Positions 34,370 through 43,406 are shown, numbered from the stretch's first letter. The stretch is DNA of 64,000 bases from Flavobacterium fluviatile (GCF_010645065.1 NZ_JAADZW010000006.1:1-64000), one strand, 5' to 3'. Notes: generated from the sequence alone by a model not told the origin. Program-made: numbers and translations.

Positions 34370-34402
34370 AAAAACCTCTCTGAACTACTTGGAGAGGTTT
34401 TT
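34370..34402 (+). terminator. Terminator after the PorP/SprF gene
   Basis: AAAAACCTCTC (34370-34380) pairs with GAGAGGTTTTT (34392-34402), a perfect 11-bp arm. It may also serve the convergent VOC gene. Confidence 0.88.
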
Positions 34403-34447
34403 GGTATTTATAAGCGATTCTTTAGCTTTATCTTGAAGCGATGTACT

Positions 34448-34858
34448 TTATGCTGGCTCCCACAATTCAATTTTGTTGCCCTCCGCATCCATGATATGTA
34501 AAAATTTGCCGTAATCATAAGTAGCTATTTCATCCAGTATGGTTACTCCGTTTTCTTTAAGCTGTGTTTCTAAGCCCTCAATATTCTGAACGCGGTAATT
34601 GATCATAAAATCTTTTTTGGACGGAGAAAAATATTCATCACCCTTTTTGAAAGGACTCCATTGAAGCGAGTTTATTTCTTCTGGTTTATTGAGATCCCTG
34701 GATTCAAAACTGGAAGTACCCCAATCACTCATTTCAAAACCTAAGTTTTTGGCGTACCAGTCTTTTGTTTCCTGAGGATTGTCCGAAAAAAAGAAAATTC
34801 CCCCAATTCCTGTGACCTTTGGTATTAAATTATCTACATTACTTTTTTGATCTTCCAT
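34448..34858 (-). CDS. VOC (glyoxalase/bleomycin-resistance) superfamily protein
   Basis: 136 residues with paired beta-alpha-beta-beta-beta modules: GIGGIFFFSDNPQETKDWYAKNLGF near the start and FLHIMDAEGNKIELWEP at the end, which carries the metal-ligand Glu. Substrate unknown. It is one of three VOC genes in this 2-kb stretch, separated from the others by a lipoprotein gene. Confidence 0.85.
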   Translation of the reverse strand: MEDQKSNVDNLIPKVTGIGGIFFFSDNPQETKDWYAKNLGFEMSDWGTSSFESRDLNKPEEINSLQWSPFKKGDEYFSPSKKDFMINYRVQNIEGLETQLKENGVTILDEIATYDYGKFLHIMDAEGNKIELWEPA

Positions 34859-34996
34859 ATATTTGTTTTGAGTTAGTCAAAATCTGAACTAATATAATCA
34901 AAATCAATTTATTATTAGCATTTTTAACCCACCATATCCAGGAACAAAATTCTTTAATGAGTTAGGGATTAATCAATATAACCTTTTGAATACTAA

Positions 34997-35035
34997 AAAA
35001 AAACGGAAATTACTTTTCAGTTATTTCCGTTTTTT
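34997..35035. terminator. Terminator between lipocalin-like and VOC genes
   Basis: AAAAAACGGAAAT (about 34998-35010) pairs with ATTTCCGTTTTTT (35023-35035), with A- and T-tracts on both sides. Confidence 0.85.
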
Positions 35036-35072
35036 CCCTAATTCAAAATTGTTTTTTATTTCAAGATTTTAT

Positions 35073-35486
35073 TTATCTTTTATAAACTGTAATAACGCCA
35101 GTCACTTTTTCTTTTAATTTCAACTCTTTGTTAGTAAGATTCATAATATCAGAAGTTGTGCTTAGACTACCAAAAGTTAGAGTCAAATCATTATGAGATC
35201 TCACATAAGTTCCTGTTGTTTCAGTTTTGTTGCAATTATCATTATAATCGCCCCTAACTGCAACATTGCTCAATTTTAGTTCTAAATAATCTTTTTCAGT
35301 ATCACAATCTTGTTCTACATCTGTTAAAACCTCTTGTCCATCAACTATTCCTCCAATCTGGCTTAACTCATATTTTCCCTGAATTGGTACAATTGTTTCC
35401 CCTTCGTTATCTTCATTGCTGCAAGATGTAGTTGCGAGTAATCCAAAGCTTAAGGCTAATACGTATAAAAAATTTCTAGTTTTCAT
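35073..35486 (-). CDS. Lipocalin-like lipoprotein
   Basis: 137 residues. The lipoprotein signal is MKTRNFLYVLALSFGLLATTSC, followed by SNEDNEGE. The mature part resembles the small lipocalin-like domains common in Flavobacterium (GKYELSQIGGIVDGQEVL, then DYLELKLSN). It probably binds a hydrophobic ligand or acts structurally in the envelope. Flanking terminators make it a single-gene unit. Confidence 0.8.
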   Translation of the reverse strand: MKTRNFLYVLALSFGLLATTSCSNEDNEGETIVPIQGKYELSQIGGIVDGQEVLTDVEQDCDTEKDYLELKLSNVAVRGDYNDNCNKTETTGTYVRSHNDLTLTFGSLSTTSDIMNLTNKELKLKEKVTGVITVYKR

Positions 35487-35640
35487 GTTTTTTTGTTTTT
35501 AAAATTATAATTTGATTTTGTTATTACGAATTTACATTCGATGTAATCCAAATTTGTTTCATAATTTTTAAAATAACTTACATAATTGATATTTTATTAA
35601 TAAAAACACACTTTTACTTTAATTATTCAAAGAATAAGCC

Positions 35641-35676
35641 AAAAAAGAACCTTCTGAAAAGAATTCTCAGAAGGTT
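35641..35676 (-). terminator. Terminator after the second VOC gene
   Basis: AACCTTCTGA (35648-35657) pairs with TCAGAAGGTT (35667-35676). A minus-strand T-run follows. Confidence 0.85.
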
Positions 35677-35750
35677 GCCAGAATTAATTTTTATTGATTT
35701 TCCCACCCGATACTTATGTAATTCATTAAAAATGAGAATCTTGTCATTCC

Positions 35751-36125
35751 TTATTCTTTTTGCCTCTTCTGCAGGTTGAATACGTTTCCGGCCGGATCCT
35801 GAATCCAGTGCATATTTTTTGGAATCTCTTCAATTTCGTCGCATGTCTCCACCCCATTCGATTCCAGATAATTTGTCGCTTCTTCTACGTTTGGAACTGT
35901 AAGCTGCAGCCAGGTTTCTGAATGGGTATAATTATCTACACAGTCCAACCATATAATATTATGACCGAATTTTACTTCGAATGTCCTTGAAACTGTTGGA
36001 TTTTCTATAGGCTTTTCTTCAACTTCCAGTTTTAAAACATCTCTGTAAAAAGCAACCGTTTTCTCGAATTTACTTTTTGGAATTTTTATTGCAATGTTAA
36101 TTCCTGCTTCAAATTTTGGATTCAT
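35751..36125 (-). CDS. VOC superfamily protein
   Basis: 124 residues: FEAGINIAIKIPKSKFEKTVAFYRDVLKLEVEE, then the C-terminal half MHWIQDPAGNVFNLQKR. Glyoxalase-like fold, substrate unknown. It lies 31 bases downstream of another VOC gene on the same strand, so the two are probably one transcript and may act together or form a heterodimer. Confidence 0.85.
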   Translation of the reverse strand: MNPKFEAGINIAIKIPKSKFEKTVAFYRDVLKLEVEEKPIENPTVSRTFEVKFGHNIIWLDCVDNYTHSETWLQLTVPNVEEATNYLESNGVETCDEIEEIPKNMHWIQDPAGNVFNLQKRQKE

Positions 36126-36156
36126 GGGATTGTTTTTTTTTAACTATTATATTCAT

Positions 36157-36546
36157 TTACAAAACATAACCAATTTCCCAAATGTGTCCAAAAGGATCTA
36201 TTAGCTTTCCAATTCTCCAGTCTTCTTCTGTAGTCATAGGGCATATTGTAGTGGCGCCAAATTTCAAGGCCTGATCAAAAAGCTTGTCTGCATTTTGGGT
36301 TGTAAGAATTAATCGGACAGGACTATTGGATTCAATTTTTGGACTTAAGTTGCCAAATTCCGGTTCTTCATCTCCAATAAAAAATGAGGCATTTTCGATA
36401 GCTAATTCAGCACTTATTTTTCCGTTTGAAAATTCATATTTCGTTTTTTCGGTTGCACCAAAAGCAGCAATATAAAAATCAAGAGCCCTTTTACCATCGC
36501 TTACTGTCAGGAAAGGTTTGATACTTATTGTAGTATTAAGAGTCAT
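36157..36546 (-). CDS. VOC superfamily protein (PhnB-like)
   Basis: 129 residues: ISIKPFLTVSDGKRALDFYIAAFGATEKTKYEF at the start and EEDWRIGKLIDPFGHIWEIGYVL at the end. This is the PhnB/YdcE-like group of the VOC superfamily, with the C-terminal HIWEIG Glu kept. It is the first gene of the VOC pair, and REP-type repeats of the transposase lie just upstream (36591-36658). Confidence 0.87.
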   Translation of the reverse strand: MTLNTTISIKPFLTVSDGKRALDFYIAAFGATEKTKYEFSNGKISAELAIENASFFIGDEEPEFGNLSPKIESNSPVRLILTTQNADKLFDQALKFGATTICPMTTEEDWRIGKLIDPFGHIWEIGYVL

Positions 36547-36590
36547 CTTATAATTATTTAATTGTTATTTATTATTTTGGGTAAAACAAT

Positions 36591-36658
36591 TCTGGTGCTC
36601 GTTTGCAACGTGTACCTACTTACTTTTAAACCTTAACCAAAGCGTTTGCAACGCGGCT
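36591..36658. repeat. REP/BIME element, left side of the RAYT gene
   Basis: Contains GTGCTCGTTTGCAACG, then TACCTACTTA, then AGCGTTTGCAACGCGGCT. It is the inverted form of the two units on the right side of the transposase gene. Each half holds a GTTTGCAAC or GTTGCAAAC palindromic core. Confidence 0.85.
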
Positions 36659-36661
36659 CAT

Positions 36662-37216
36662 TTACCACAATGGCTCAACTGCAACATTACAAAAAACAGT
36701 ATTATCTTCTTCGTAATTTCTATAACTGCTGTTTACATAATCACGTTCATGAAAAACAACCTCAGCGTCTACAGGATTATAATGTATGTATTTTATTCTC
36801 TGTTCTATTTTCCCTAACGTATCCAATATAACAGGATGAAAACTATCCTGCCAAAGTTTATAGTTTTTTGCTCTTCCTGTTGTTATTGCTTCAAAACTAA
36901 ATTTTCGCAAAAGCCATTCACGTCTGCTTTCAGGATACTCTTTTATAGCTTCAATTAATTTTTTTGAAGTAAATTTTTTAAAATCACGGACAATGTTTTG
37001 CAATTCACCATCTGGCGCAGTTACAATTAAATGAATGTGACTACTCATATACACATAAGCGTGAACACTTAGTCCCTTTTCTTTGATACAATAATTTAAT
37101 GATTCGTCTAAAATATCACAATAAACAGGTCTTATAAATAAATCTACCCAGTCAACTACTGTTATCGTTATAAAAGTGGGAACTGTACTGTCTATTACTT
37201 TGTACTTTTCTGACAT
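36662..37216 (-). CDS. REP-associated tyrosine transposase (RAYT)
   Basis: 184 residues of the Y1/IS200-like HUH nuclease family. The HUH motif is H60-I-H62 in YMSSHIHLIV. The late segment LWQDSFHPVILDTLGKIEQRIKYIHYNPVDAEVV matches the YIhxNPV signature of RAYTs; the catalytic Tyr lies in this half but was not assigned. RAYTs are domesticated transposases that cut REP palindromes and are thought to spread them. REP units flank this gene on both sides, in opposite orientations. Frame and motifs look intact, so it may be active. Confidence 0.92.
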   Translation of the reverse strand: MSEKYKVIDSTVPTFITITVVDWVDLFIRPVYCDILDESLNYCIKEKGLSVHAYVYMSSHIHLIVTAPDGELQNIVRDFKKFTSKKLIEAIKEYPESRREWLLRKFSFEAITTGRAKNYKLWQDSFHPVILDTLGKIEQRIKYIHYNPVDAEVVFHERDYVNSSYRNYEEDNTVFCNVAVEPLW

Positions 37217-37268
37217 TGTTTATTGTTTCAGATAATTTTTTCGTTTGTTATGACTGTTTGTTTTTGTT

Positions 37269-37336
37269 AGCCGCGTTGCAAACGCTACCACTATTCTTTT
37301 AATTTAAGTAGGTACTCGTTGCAAACGAGCACCAGA
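37269..37336. repeat. REP/BIME unit A, right of the RAYT gene
   Basis: AGCCGCGTTGCAAACGCT (37269-37286), then AAGTAGGTACTCGTTGCAAACGAGCACCAGA. The cores GCGTT-GCA-AACGC and CTCGTT-GCA-AACGAG are perfect palindromes. Confidence 0.88.
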
Positions 37337-37379
37337 TTGATTCAGATATTTTCGCTTGTTATGATTATTTGTTTTAGTA

Positions 37380-37444
37380 AGCCGCGTTGCAAACGCTAAC
37401 ACTATTCTTTAAGTAGGTACTCGTTGCAAACGAGCACCAGATTG
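37380..37444. repeat. REP/BIME unit B, right of the RAYT gene
   Basis: Same two-palindrome layout as unit A, 111 bp farther on. The sequence before each unit (TCAGATA...TTTTCG..TTGTTATGA) is also repeated, so the duplicated module includes the transposase upstream region. Confidence 0.88.
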
Positions 37445-37455
37445 AGCATAGGTTT

Positions 37456-37971
37456 TTAAATTTCATTTCTGTGAATCTCAGCATATTTTCGATATAAATC
37501 ACGCATTGGTCCATCCGGATAATTTGAAAACTCACTATCAAGTTTGACCATTAAGTTTTCGGAGTTTTCATCTGCATTGTCAAAAAACCAACTTCCATCC
37601 TGAGGTAGCAATTCAATCGCTTGCTTTATAAATTCAGCAGATTTTGTTGCCCCAATTTCTTTTAATGCACCTACTACTTCATTAGCATATTCTGAATAAT
37701 ATTCTTGTAGAAAACTTAAAATAGAGTCAGCTTGTCCTGCATTTTCTATAAGCATACTAAGAAATAAAACTCTTTGAGCATGATTTAAAACAAAAGGTTT
37801 AAAATCACATTGCTTACTTAAAATTTCATACAATGCAATTGAAAAATCACTATTATCTAGTAAAAATAAACTTTCGATATCTTTGTTTTTGACAATTTTA
37901 TTTCGATGACGAATCTGATTTTTTATTTCTTCTGTCATCCAAGGTAAATCCCCGAATTCTTCTGTTTCCAT
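37456..37971 (-). CDS. DUF4375/DMP19-like protein
   Basis: 171 residues, soluble and acidic. The central helical part LNHAQRVLFLSMLIENAGQADSILSFLQEYYSEYANEVVGALKEIGATKSAEFIKQAIELLP resembles DUF4375, found among single-gene immunity-type and DNA-mimic (DMP19) proteins. The assignment is by pattern only. It lies in a stretch of small orphan genes next to a REP transposase, the kind of site where such accessory genes collect. No toxin gene is seen beside it. Confidence 0.65.
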   Translation of the reverse strand: METEEFGDLPWMTEEIKNQIRHRNKIVKNKDIESLFLLDNSDFSIALYEILSKQCDFKPFVLNHAQRVLFLSMLIENAGQADSILSFLQEYYSEYANEVVGALKEIGATKSAEFIKQAIELLPQDGSWFFDNADENSENLMVKLDSEFSNYPDGPMRDLYRKYAEIHRNEI

Positions 37972-38047
37972 ATATTGTTTTTTTGCTGATAGATATATAC
38001 GGTGCTAAATAGTTACCTTACAAATATCTCTATGTTCTTCAATTCAT

Positions 38048-38079
38048 GTAAATACTCATTACAAACGAGCATTAAATTG
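38048..38079. repeat. Decayed REP half-unit
   Basis: GTAAATACTCATTACAAACG followed by AGCATTAAATTGG aligns with GTAGGTACTCGTTGCAAACG and AGCACCAGATTG of units A and B, with several changes. The palindrome is partly lost. Confidence 0.7.
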
Positions 38080-38307
38080 GTTTACATTTAGCAAGCTAGT
38101 GAATTTACCAAAAATCAAATTAAATGACCTTTTAAAAATTAAACCTAGAAATATGAATCGCATGAGCCCAACAAACATGGTAAGCGGTACTAACATCCCA
38201 AAAGCTCCAGGAAAACCAATTTTAAAAGCATTGTAAGAAATACCACCTATTGCAAATATAAGCATTATTGAAATTAACACTTTGAAAGGGTTATTTACTT
38301 CTCCCAT
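38059..38307 (-). CDS. Small two-helix membrane protein, unknown function
   Basis: 82 residues: NNPFKVLISIMLIFAIGGISYNAFKIG, then FGMLVPLTMFVGLMRFIFLGLIF and a basic tail. Two membrane segments and no recognised domain. Its start overlaps the stop of the broken gene at 38295-38584 by 13 bases, as expected of a translationally coupled pair. The decayed REP half-unit overlaps its 3' end. Confidence 0.6.
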   Translation of the reverse strand: MGEVNNPFKVLISIMLIFAIGGISYNAFKIGFPGAFGMLVPLTMFVGLMRFIFLGLIFKRSFNLIFGKFTSLLNVNQFNARL

Positions 38308-38584
38308 AACATTAACGTAGCCATCTGAAAATCACCTCTTAATACAGTAAATGCACCAATACCAACCTCGGAGCCTATAATTTCGAAATAGTTTGCATTT
38401 ATTCGTCCAATAAATTCTTTATTAGTTGATTTAGTTGAAAGACTATCAGATTCTAATGTATTCAACTTCAATAATTCAATACTATTTTCAGAATTATCTG
38501 TTAATTCATTTATAATTCATTGTTGGAAATATTTTCATGGAGATTTACTTTAAAATTAAGTATGACTTCATTTATACCTTTCAT
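38295..38584 (-). pseudogene. Small hypothetical gene broken by an 11-bp tandem duplication
   Basis: Minus-strand start at 38584: MKGINEVILNFKVNLHENISNNEL-stop. An 11-bp direct repeat (ATGAATTATAA; copies at 38502-38512 and 38513-38523) causes the shift. Removing one copy joins SNNEL to TDNSENSIELLKLNTLESDSL and restores an open frame to 38295, ending QMATLMLWEK. The repaired protein would be about 92 residues, soluble, with no recognised domain. The stop overlaps the start of the two-helix membrane gene. Confidence 0.7.
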
Positions 38585-38693
38585 ATAACAACTCCAACCC
38601 ACCACATTTGGTTTTACTTTGTATCATAAGGTATCATTCAGCTAATATAACAATCTTATTATTACAAATCATTTCAACCACCAAATCATCCAC

Positions 38694-38730
38694 AAAAAAA
38701 CCTCCCGAAAATTCTAACTTTTCGGGAGGC
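38694..38730 (-). terminator. Terminator of the RND efflux operon
   Basis: CCTCCCGAAAA (38701-38711) pairs with TTTTCGGGAGG (38719-38729), followed by a minus-strand run of T's. Confidence 0.9.
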
Positions 38731-38758
38731 TCAATCCTACAAAATAAAAAAAATGATA

Positions 38759-40198
38759 TTATTTCCAGCCTCCGCCTAAGTCTTTGTAAACATAAACTGC
38801 TGCGTTGAGCTGTTCTTTTTTGGTATCTATCAATTCTAATTTTGATTCTAAAGCGTCACGCTGTGTCATCAAAACTTCGAAATAATCTACTCTTGCCGAC
38901 TTAAACAAGTCATTCGAAACTTCGATCGATTTATTTAAAGCGTCCACCTGCTGTGATTTTAAATCGTAGCTTTTTTGTAAATTATCAATTTTAGAAAGCT
39001 GATTCGAAACTTCCAGATACGCATTCAAAATCGTACGGTCGTAATTGTACAACGCCTGAAGCTGTCTTGCATTAGCACTAGAAAACTCCGCTTTGATAGC
39101 ATTTCTGTTAATCAGTGGCGCTGCAAGATCTCCTGCAAGCGAGTATAAAATAGATTCCGGAAACGTAAACAAATAAGACGGTTTAAAGGCCTGTACACCA
39201 AAAGCTGCCGAAATATCAAGCGAAGGATAGAATTCGGCACGGGCTACTTTTACATCTAATTTGGCTGCAACCAGTTCTAATTCGGCTTGTTTCACATCCG
39301 GGCGGTTCATCAGTAACTGAGACGGAATTCCGGAGTTGACTTCTGCAGGCAATAACGTTAAAAAGTTACTGTTGGTTCTCTTCACTTCCTGCGGATATCT
39401 TCCCAATAAGAAATTGATTTTATTCTCGTTTTCTTTAATTTTCTGGAGAATATCAAACTCTAAACTTTTTGAAGTCAAAACCTCAGCCTGAAACTTCTGA
39501 ACGCCAAGTTCTGTAGCCCTGGCAGCCTGTTTCTGAATTTTTACGATGTCTAAAGCATTCGTCTGCAATTCGATCGTTTGTTTTACAATATCCAACTGAC
39601 TGTCTAAAGCCAATAATTCGTAATATGAATCGGCTACCTCAGCAATTAGGTTGGTAATCACAAAATTTCTTCCTTCTACAGTTGCCAGATAACGATTTAC
39701 TGCCGCTTTTTTAGAATTTCGCAGTTTTTTCCAGATATCGACTTCCCAATTGGCATAAGCAGCAATGGTAAAATCACCCAGCGGATCCGGAGTTTCTACC
39801 CCAGGTTTTATTTCTGTAGTGGCATCACCCGCTCCCTGACTGGTGTAGCGCCCAACTTTTTCTACTCCCGCTCCGGCACGTACACCAACAGACGGAAGTA
39901 AAAGTCCTTTTTTAACACGGATTTCATTTTTTGCAATTTCGATTTCCTGCAGTGTAATGTTTAATTCCTGATTGTTTTTTAAGGCTACCTCAATTAAGTC
40001 AATTAGATTTTGGTCCTTAAAAAATGTTCTCCACTTCATGGAACCCGTATTAACTGTATCCAGGTTTTTCCCTGTTCCAAAAGATTCCGGAACGGGTGCA
40101 CTTGCCGTTACTGTCTCGGCTACAGGAGCTTTACAGCCCACTACAGCAAGACAAAGACTTAACGCAATACTATATTGATATGCTTTGAATTTATACAT
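38759..40198 (-). CDS. RND efflux outer-membrane factor (OprM/NodT type lipoprotein)
   Basis: 479 residues from the ATG at 40198 (MYKFKAYQYSIALSLCLAVVGC; lipobox ending in Cys). An upstream ATG at 40210 adds four residues. Two OEP repeats follow (first about 60-250; second with LLMNRPDVKQAELELVAAKLDVKVARAEFYPSLDISAAFG). It forms the outer-membrane channel of the tripartite pump. Its start overlaps the pump gene stop by 8 bases, so it is translationally coupled. Confidence 0.95.
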   Translation of the reverse strand: MYKFKAYQYSIALSLCLAVVGCKAPVAETVTASAPVPESFGTGKNLDTVNTGSMKWRTFFKDQNLIDLIEVALKNNQELNITLQEIEIAKNEIRVKKGLLLPSVGVRAGAGVEKVGRYTSQGAGDATTEIKPGVETPDPLGDFTIAAYANWEVDIWKKLRNSKKAAVNRYLATVEGRNFVITNLIAEVADSYYELLALDSQLDIVKQTIELQTNALDIVKIQKQAARATELGVQKFQAEVLTSKSLEFDILQKIKENENKINFLLGRYPQEVKRTNSNFLTLLPAEVNSGIPSQLLMNRPDVKQAELELVAAKLDVKVARAEFYPSLDISAAFGVQAFKPSYLFTFPESILYSLAGDLAAPLINRNAIKAEFSSANARQLQALYNYDRTILNAYLEVSNQLSKIDNLQKSYDLKSQQVDALNKSIEVSNDLFKSARVDYFEVLMTQRDALESKLELIDTKKEQLNAAVYVYKDLGGGWK

Positions 40199-43100
40199 GA
40201 TTATTGTCAATTTCTTCAGTTAATGAATTTTCTTCTTCATGTTTTACCAGCTTATATTTCTCGGCTATTTTTCCAAAAATGTAATACAGACCCGGAATCA
40301 CAAATACCCCACAAATAGTTCCGATAAGCATCCCTCCTGCTGCAGCGGTACCAATGGTTCTGTTTCCAATTTTACCCGGACCAGTTGCAAAAGCAAGCGG
40401 TAATAATCCGGCGATAAAAGCAAACGAAGTCATCAAAATTGGACGAAAACGAGCTTTTGAACCTTCCATAGCAGCTTCCAAAACTGATTTTCCTGCGGCA
40501 TGCCTTTGAATGGCAAACTCGACTATCAATACAGCATTTTTACCCAAAAGACCAATAAGCATTACCATCGCAACCTGAGCATAAATGTTGTTTTCTAATC
40601 CTGCGAATTTCAATAGAAGGAAAGCTCCGAAAATACCTACCGGTAACGAAAGAATTACAGATAAAGGCAAAATGAAACTTTCGTACTGAGCTGCTAAAAC
40701 CAGATAAACGAATCCTAAACAGATTAAGAATACCCAAATAGCCTGATTTCCCTGCGCTACCTCATCGGCAGAGATACCTGCCCAGTCAATATCATACCCT
40801 CTTGGTAGTTTTTTGGCTGCCACTTCCTGAATTACTTTAATCGCAGTTCCGGAGCTATAACCCGGAGCAGGACCACCACTAATCTCTGTAGAAGTGTACA
40901 TATTGTGTCTCGTAATTTCTGAAAGACCATACACTTTTTCCAGTTTCATAAAGGCTGAAAATGGCACCATTTCGTCATGATCATTTTTTACATACAATTT
41001 CAAAATATCATCCGGCTGGGCTCGATATTCCGGTGCTGCCTGGACGATAACTTTATAGTTGATTCCGTATTTAATAAAACTGATTTCGTAGTTACTACCT
41101 ACAAGCGTTGATAAAGTGTTCATCGCATTTTCGATAGAAACCCCTTTTTGCTGCGCCAGATCATTATCAACTTTCATCATATACTGAGGGAAACTCGCAC
41201 TAAAGAAACTGAATACGTTGGTTAATTCAGGACGTTTGTTCAGTTCTTCAACAAATTCTTTATTCACCTCTTCCAATTTTTTAAAATCACTTGTACCCGT
41301 TTTATCGAGCAAACGTAGCTCAAATCCTCCCGCTGCTCCATATCCGGGAACTGCCGGCGGCTGGAAAAATTCGATATTGGCTCCCGGAATGTCTTTCGAT
41401 TTTTCTTCGAGTTCAATCATAATTTCCTGAACGGATTGCTTTCTGTCATTCCAGTCTTTCAGGTTGATCAGACAGGTTCCGGCATTTGCTCCCGTACCTT
41501 CTGTCAAAATTTCGTAACCTGCCAGTGAAGAAACTGATTTTACTCCTTCTATACCTTCGGCCACTTTTTGCAATTGCTCGGCAATATTATTGGTTCTTTC
41601 CAAAGAGGAGCCCGGAGGTGTCTGGATAATCGCATAAAACATTCCCTGATCCTCATTCGGAATAAATCCGGAAGGAACCGTACTGCTTATTAACCATGTT
41701 CCTGCACAAAATCCAAGAAGCGCAACAATGGTTACCACTCTTCTGTTTACAATTTTTGCCAGTACATTTTGGTATTTACCCTGAGCCAGGTTGAACTTAT
41801 TGTTGAAACCATCGATAAATCGGTTTACCGGAGTTTTCTTCTTCGGCTTACCATGATTATTTTTTAGCATCATCGCACAAAGCGCGGGCGTTAAAGTCAA
41901 AGCCACAATACCCGAAAGTATAATTGCCGTTGCCATTGTAATCGAAAACTGTCTGTAGAAAACTCCAACTGGTCCAGACATAAACGCAACCGGAATAAAT
42001 ACTGCCGCCATTAAGAAAGTGATTGCAATAATGGCCCCCGCAATTTCATGCATCGCTTTTTTAGTAGCCTTAAATGGCGACAGATGTTCTTCTTCCATTT
42101 TGGCATGGACGGCTTCAATAACTACAATCGCATCATCGACGACGACTCCAATTGCCAATACTAAGGCGAATAAGGTAATTAAGTTTAGTGAAATATCGAA
42201 GAAAGTCATGAACACAAATGTTCCCACTAACGAAACCGGTACTGCAATTGCCGGAATAACTGTAGAACGCCAGTCACCCAGAAAAAGGAATACTACCAGT
42301 CCTACCAGGATAAAGGCTTCAACCAAAGTGTGAATTACTTTTTCGATAGAGGCATCAAGGAATTTTGAAACGTCATACGAGATTTCATAGTCCATTCCTT
42401 TTGGGAATTTGGTTTTAAGTTTTTCCAGTTTGGCTTTTACGTCTTCAATAACCTGATTGGCATTACTTCCAAAAGACTGCTTTAATACAATCGCCGCAGA
42501 TGGTTTTCCGTTCAGGTTCGAATAAATATCGTACATCGAACTTCCGAATTCAATAGTTGCAATATCTTTTAAACGTAAAAGTTCTCCGTTAGGATTAGAC
42601 CTTACGACAACATTACCGTATTGTTCTTTGGTTGTAAAACGTCCTGAATATTTCAATACATATTCAAATGCCTGGGAACGCTTACCGGAACTTTCCCCAG
42701 TTTTTCCTGGTGAAGCTTCCAGACTTTGGCTGGATAATGCTTCCATCACCTCTTCGGCAGAAATTTTATACGCCAGCATTCGGTCCGGTTTTAACCAGAT
42801 ACGCATCGCATACTCACGTGTTCCTAAAATATCTCCGGATCCAACACCGTTTACCCTTTTCAGTTCTGAAAGTATATTGATATCTGCATAGTTGTAAAGG
42901 AACTTCATATCGGTATTTTTATCCGTACTGTAAAGATTCACATACATCAGCATACTTGGAACTTCACGGGTAATCTTCACACCTTCCCTAACAACTAAAG
43001 GAGGTAATTTATTGGTTACCGAAGCTACACGGTTCTGAACATTTACAGCAGCCTGATTCGGGTCTGTACCCAGATTGAAGACCAGCTGAATACTGGCTTC

Positions 43101-43358
43101 ACCGTCATTTCCGGCATCTGAGGTCATATATTTCATTCCCGGAACACCATTTAAAGCTCTTTCCAACGGAATAATAACCGACTTAATCATCAATTCTCCA
43201 TTCGATCCCGGATAATCTACAGTGATATTTACCATTGGCGGAGAAATCGAAGGAAACTGAGTAATCGGTAAATTTAGTACCGATAATATTCCTAAAAAGA
43301 CAATGATTAGCGATATTACAATCGACAGTACAGGTCTTTGTATAAATTTATTAAACAT
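40191..43358 (-). CDS. RND efflux pump, HAE1 (AcrB/MexB) type
   Basis: 1055 residues, full AcrB length with 12 TM helices and two large periplasmic loops. The opening FIQRPVLSIVISLIIVFLGILSVLNLPITQFPSISPPMVNITVDYPG is typical. Proton-relay aspartates lie in AIGVVVDDAIVVIEAVH. The end includes GLLGKNAVLIVEFA and PILMTSFAFIAGLLPLAFATGPG. It exports hydrophobic drugs, bile salts or dyes using the proton gradient. It lies between adaptor and outer-membrane factor genes. A TTTCAGG repeat element separates it from the adaptor gene. Confidence 0.97.
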   Translation of the reverse strand: MFNKFIQRPVLSIVISLIIVFLGILSVLNLPITQFPSISPPMVNITVDYPGSNGELMIKSVIIPLERALNGVPGMKYMTSDAGNDGEASIQLVFNLGTDPNQAAVNVQNRVASVTNKLPPLVVREGVKITREVPSMLMYVNLYSTDKNTDMKFLYNYADINILSELKRVNGVGSGDILGTREYAMRIWLKPDRMLAYKISAEEVMEALSSQSLEASPGKTGESSGKRSQAFEYVLKYSGRFTTKEQYGNVVVRSNPNGELLRLKDIATIEFGSSMYDIYSNLNGKPSAAIVLKQSFGSNANQVIEDVKAKLEKLKTKFPKGMDYEISYDVSKFLDASIEKVIHTLVEAFILVGLVVFLFLGDWRSTVIPAIAVPVSLVGTFVFMTFFDISLNLITLFALVLAIGVVVDDAIVVIEAVHAKMEEEHLSPFKATKKAMHEIAGAIIAITFLMAAVFIPVAFMSGPVGVFYRQFSITMATAIILSGIVALTLTPALCAMMLKNNHGKPKKKTPVNRFIDGFNNKFNLAQGKYQNVLAKIVNRRVVTIVALLGFCAGTWLISSTVPSGFIPNEDQGMFYAIIQTPPGSSLERTNNIAEQLQKVAEGIEGVKSVSSLAGYEILTEGTGANAGTCLINLKDWNDRKQSVQEIMIELEEKSKDIPGANIEFFQPPAVPGYGAAGGFELRLLDKTGTSDFKKLEEVNKEFVEELNKRPELTNVFSFFSASFPQYMMKVDNDLAQQKGVSIENAMNTLSTLVGSNYEISFIKYGINYKVIVQAAPEYRAQPDDILKLYVKNDHDEMVPFSAFMKLEKVYGLSEITRHNMYTSTEISGGPAPGYSSGTAIKVIQEVAAKKLPRGYDIDWAGISADEVAQGNQAIWVFLICLGFVYLVLAAQYESFILPLSVILSLPVGIFGAFLLLKFAGLENNIYAQVAMVMLIGLLGKNAVLIVEFAIQRHAAGKSVLEAAMEGSKARFRPILMTSFAFIAGLLPLAFATGPGKIGNRTIGTAAAGGMLIGTICGVFVIPGLYYIFGKIAEKYKLVKHEEENSLTEEIDNNHV

Positions 43359-43406
43359 CTGTTTGTTTGTTTTTAATGATTGGACTAAAGAGAAAGTTTA
43401 AAATTT

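Noticed and set aside
36662..37216. Full IS200/IS605 insertion sequence
   Set aside because: The YIHYNPV signature and flanking REP units mark it as a RAYT; no TnpB and no IS ends were found.
42019..42891. Plus-strand ORFs inside the RND pump gene
   Set aside because: Antisense shadows of a full-length, conserved AcrB-type protein.
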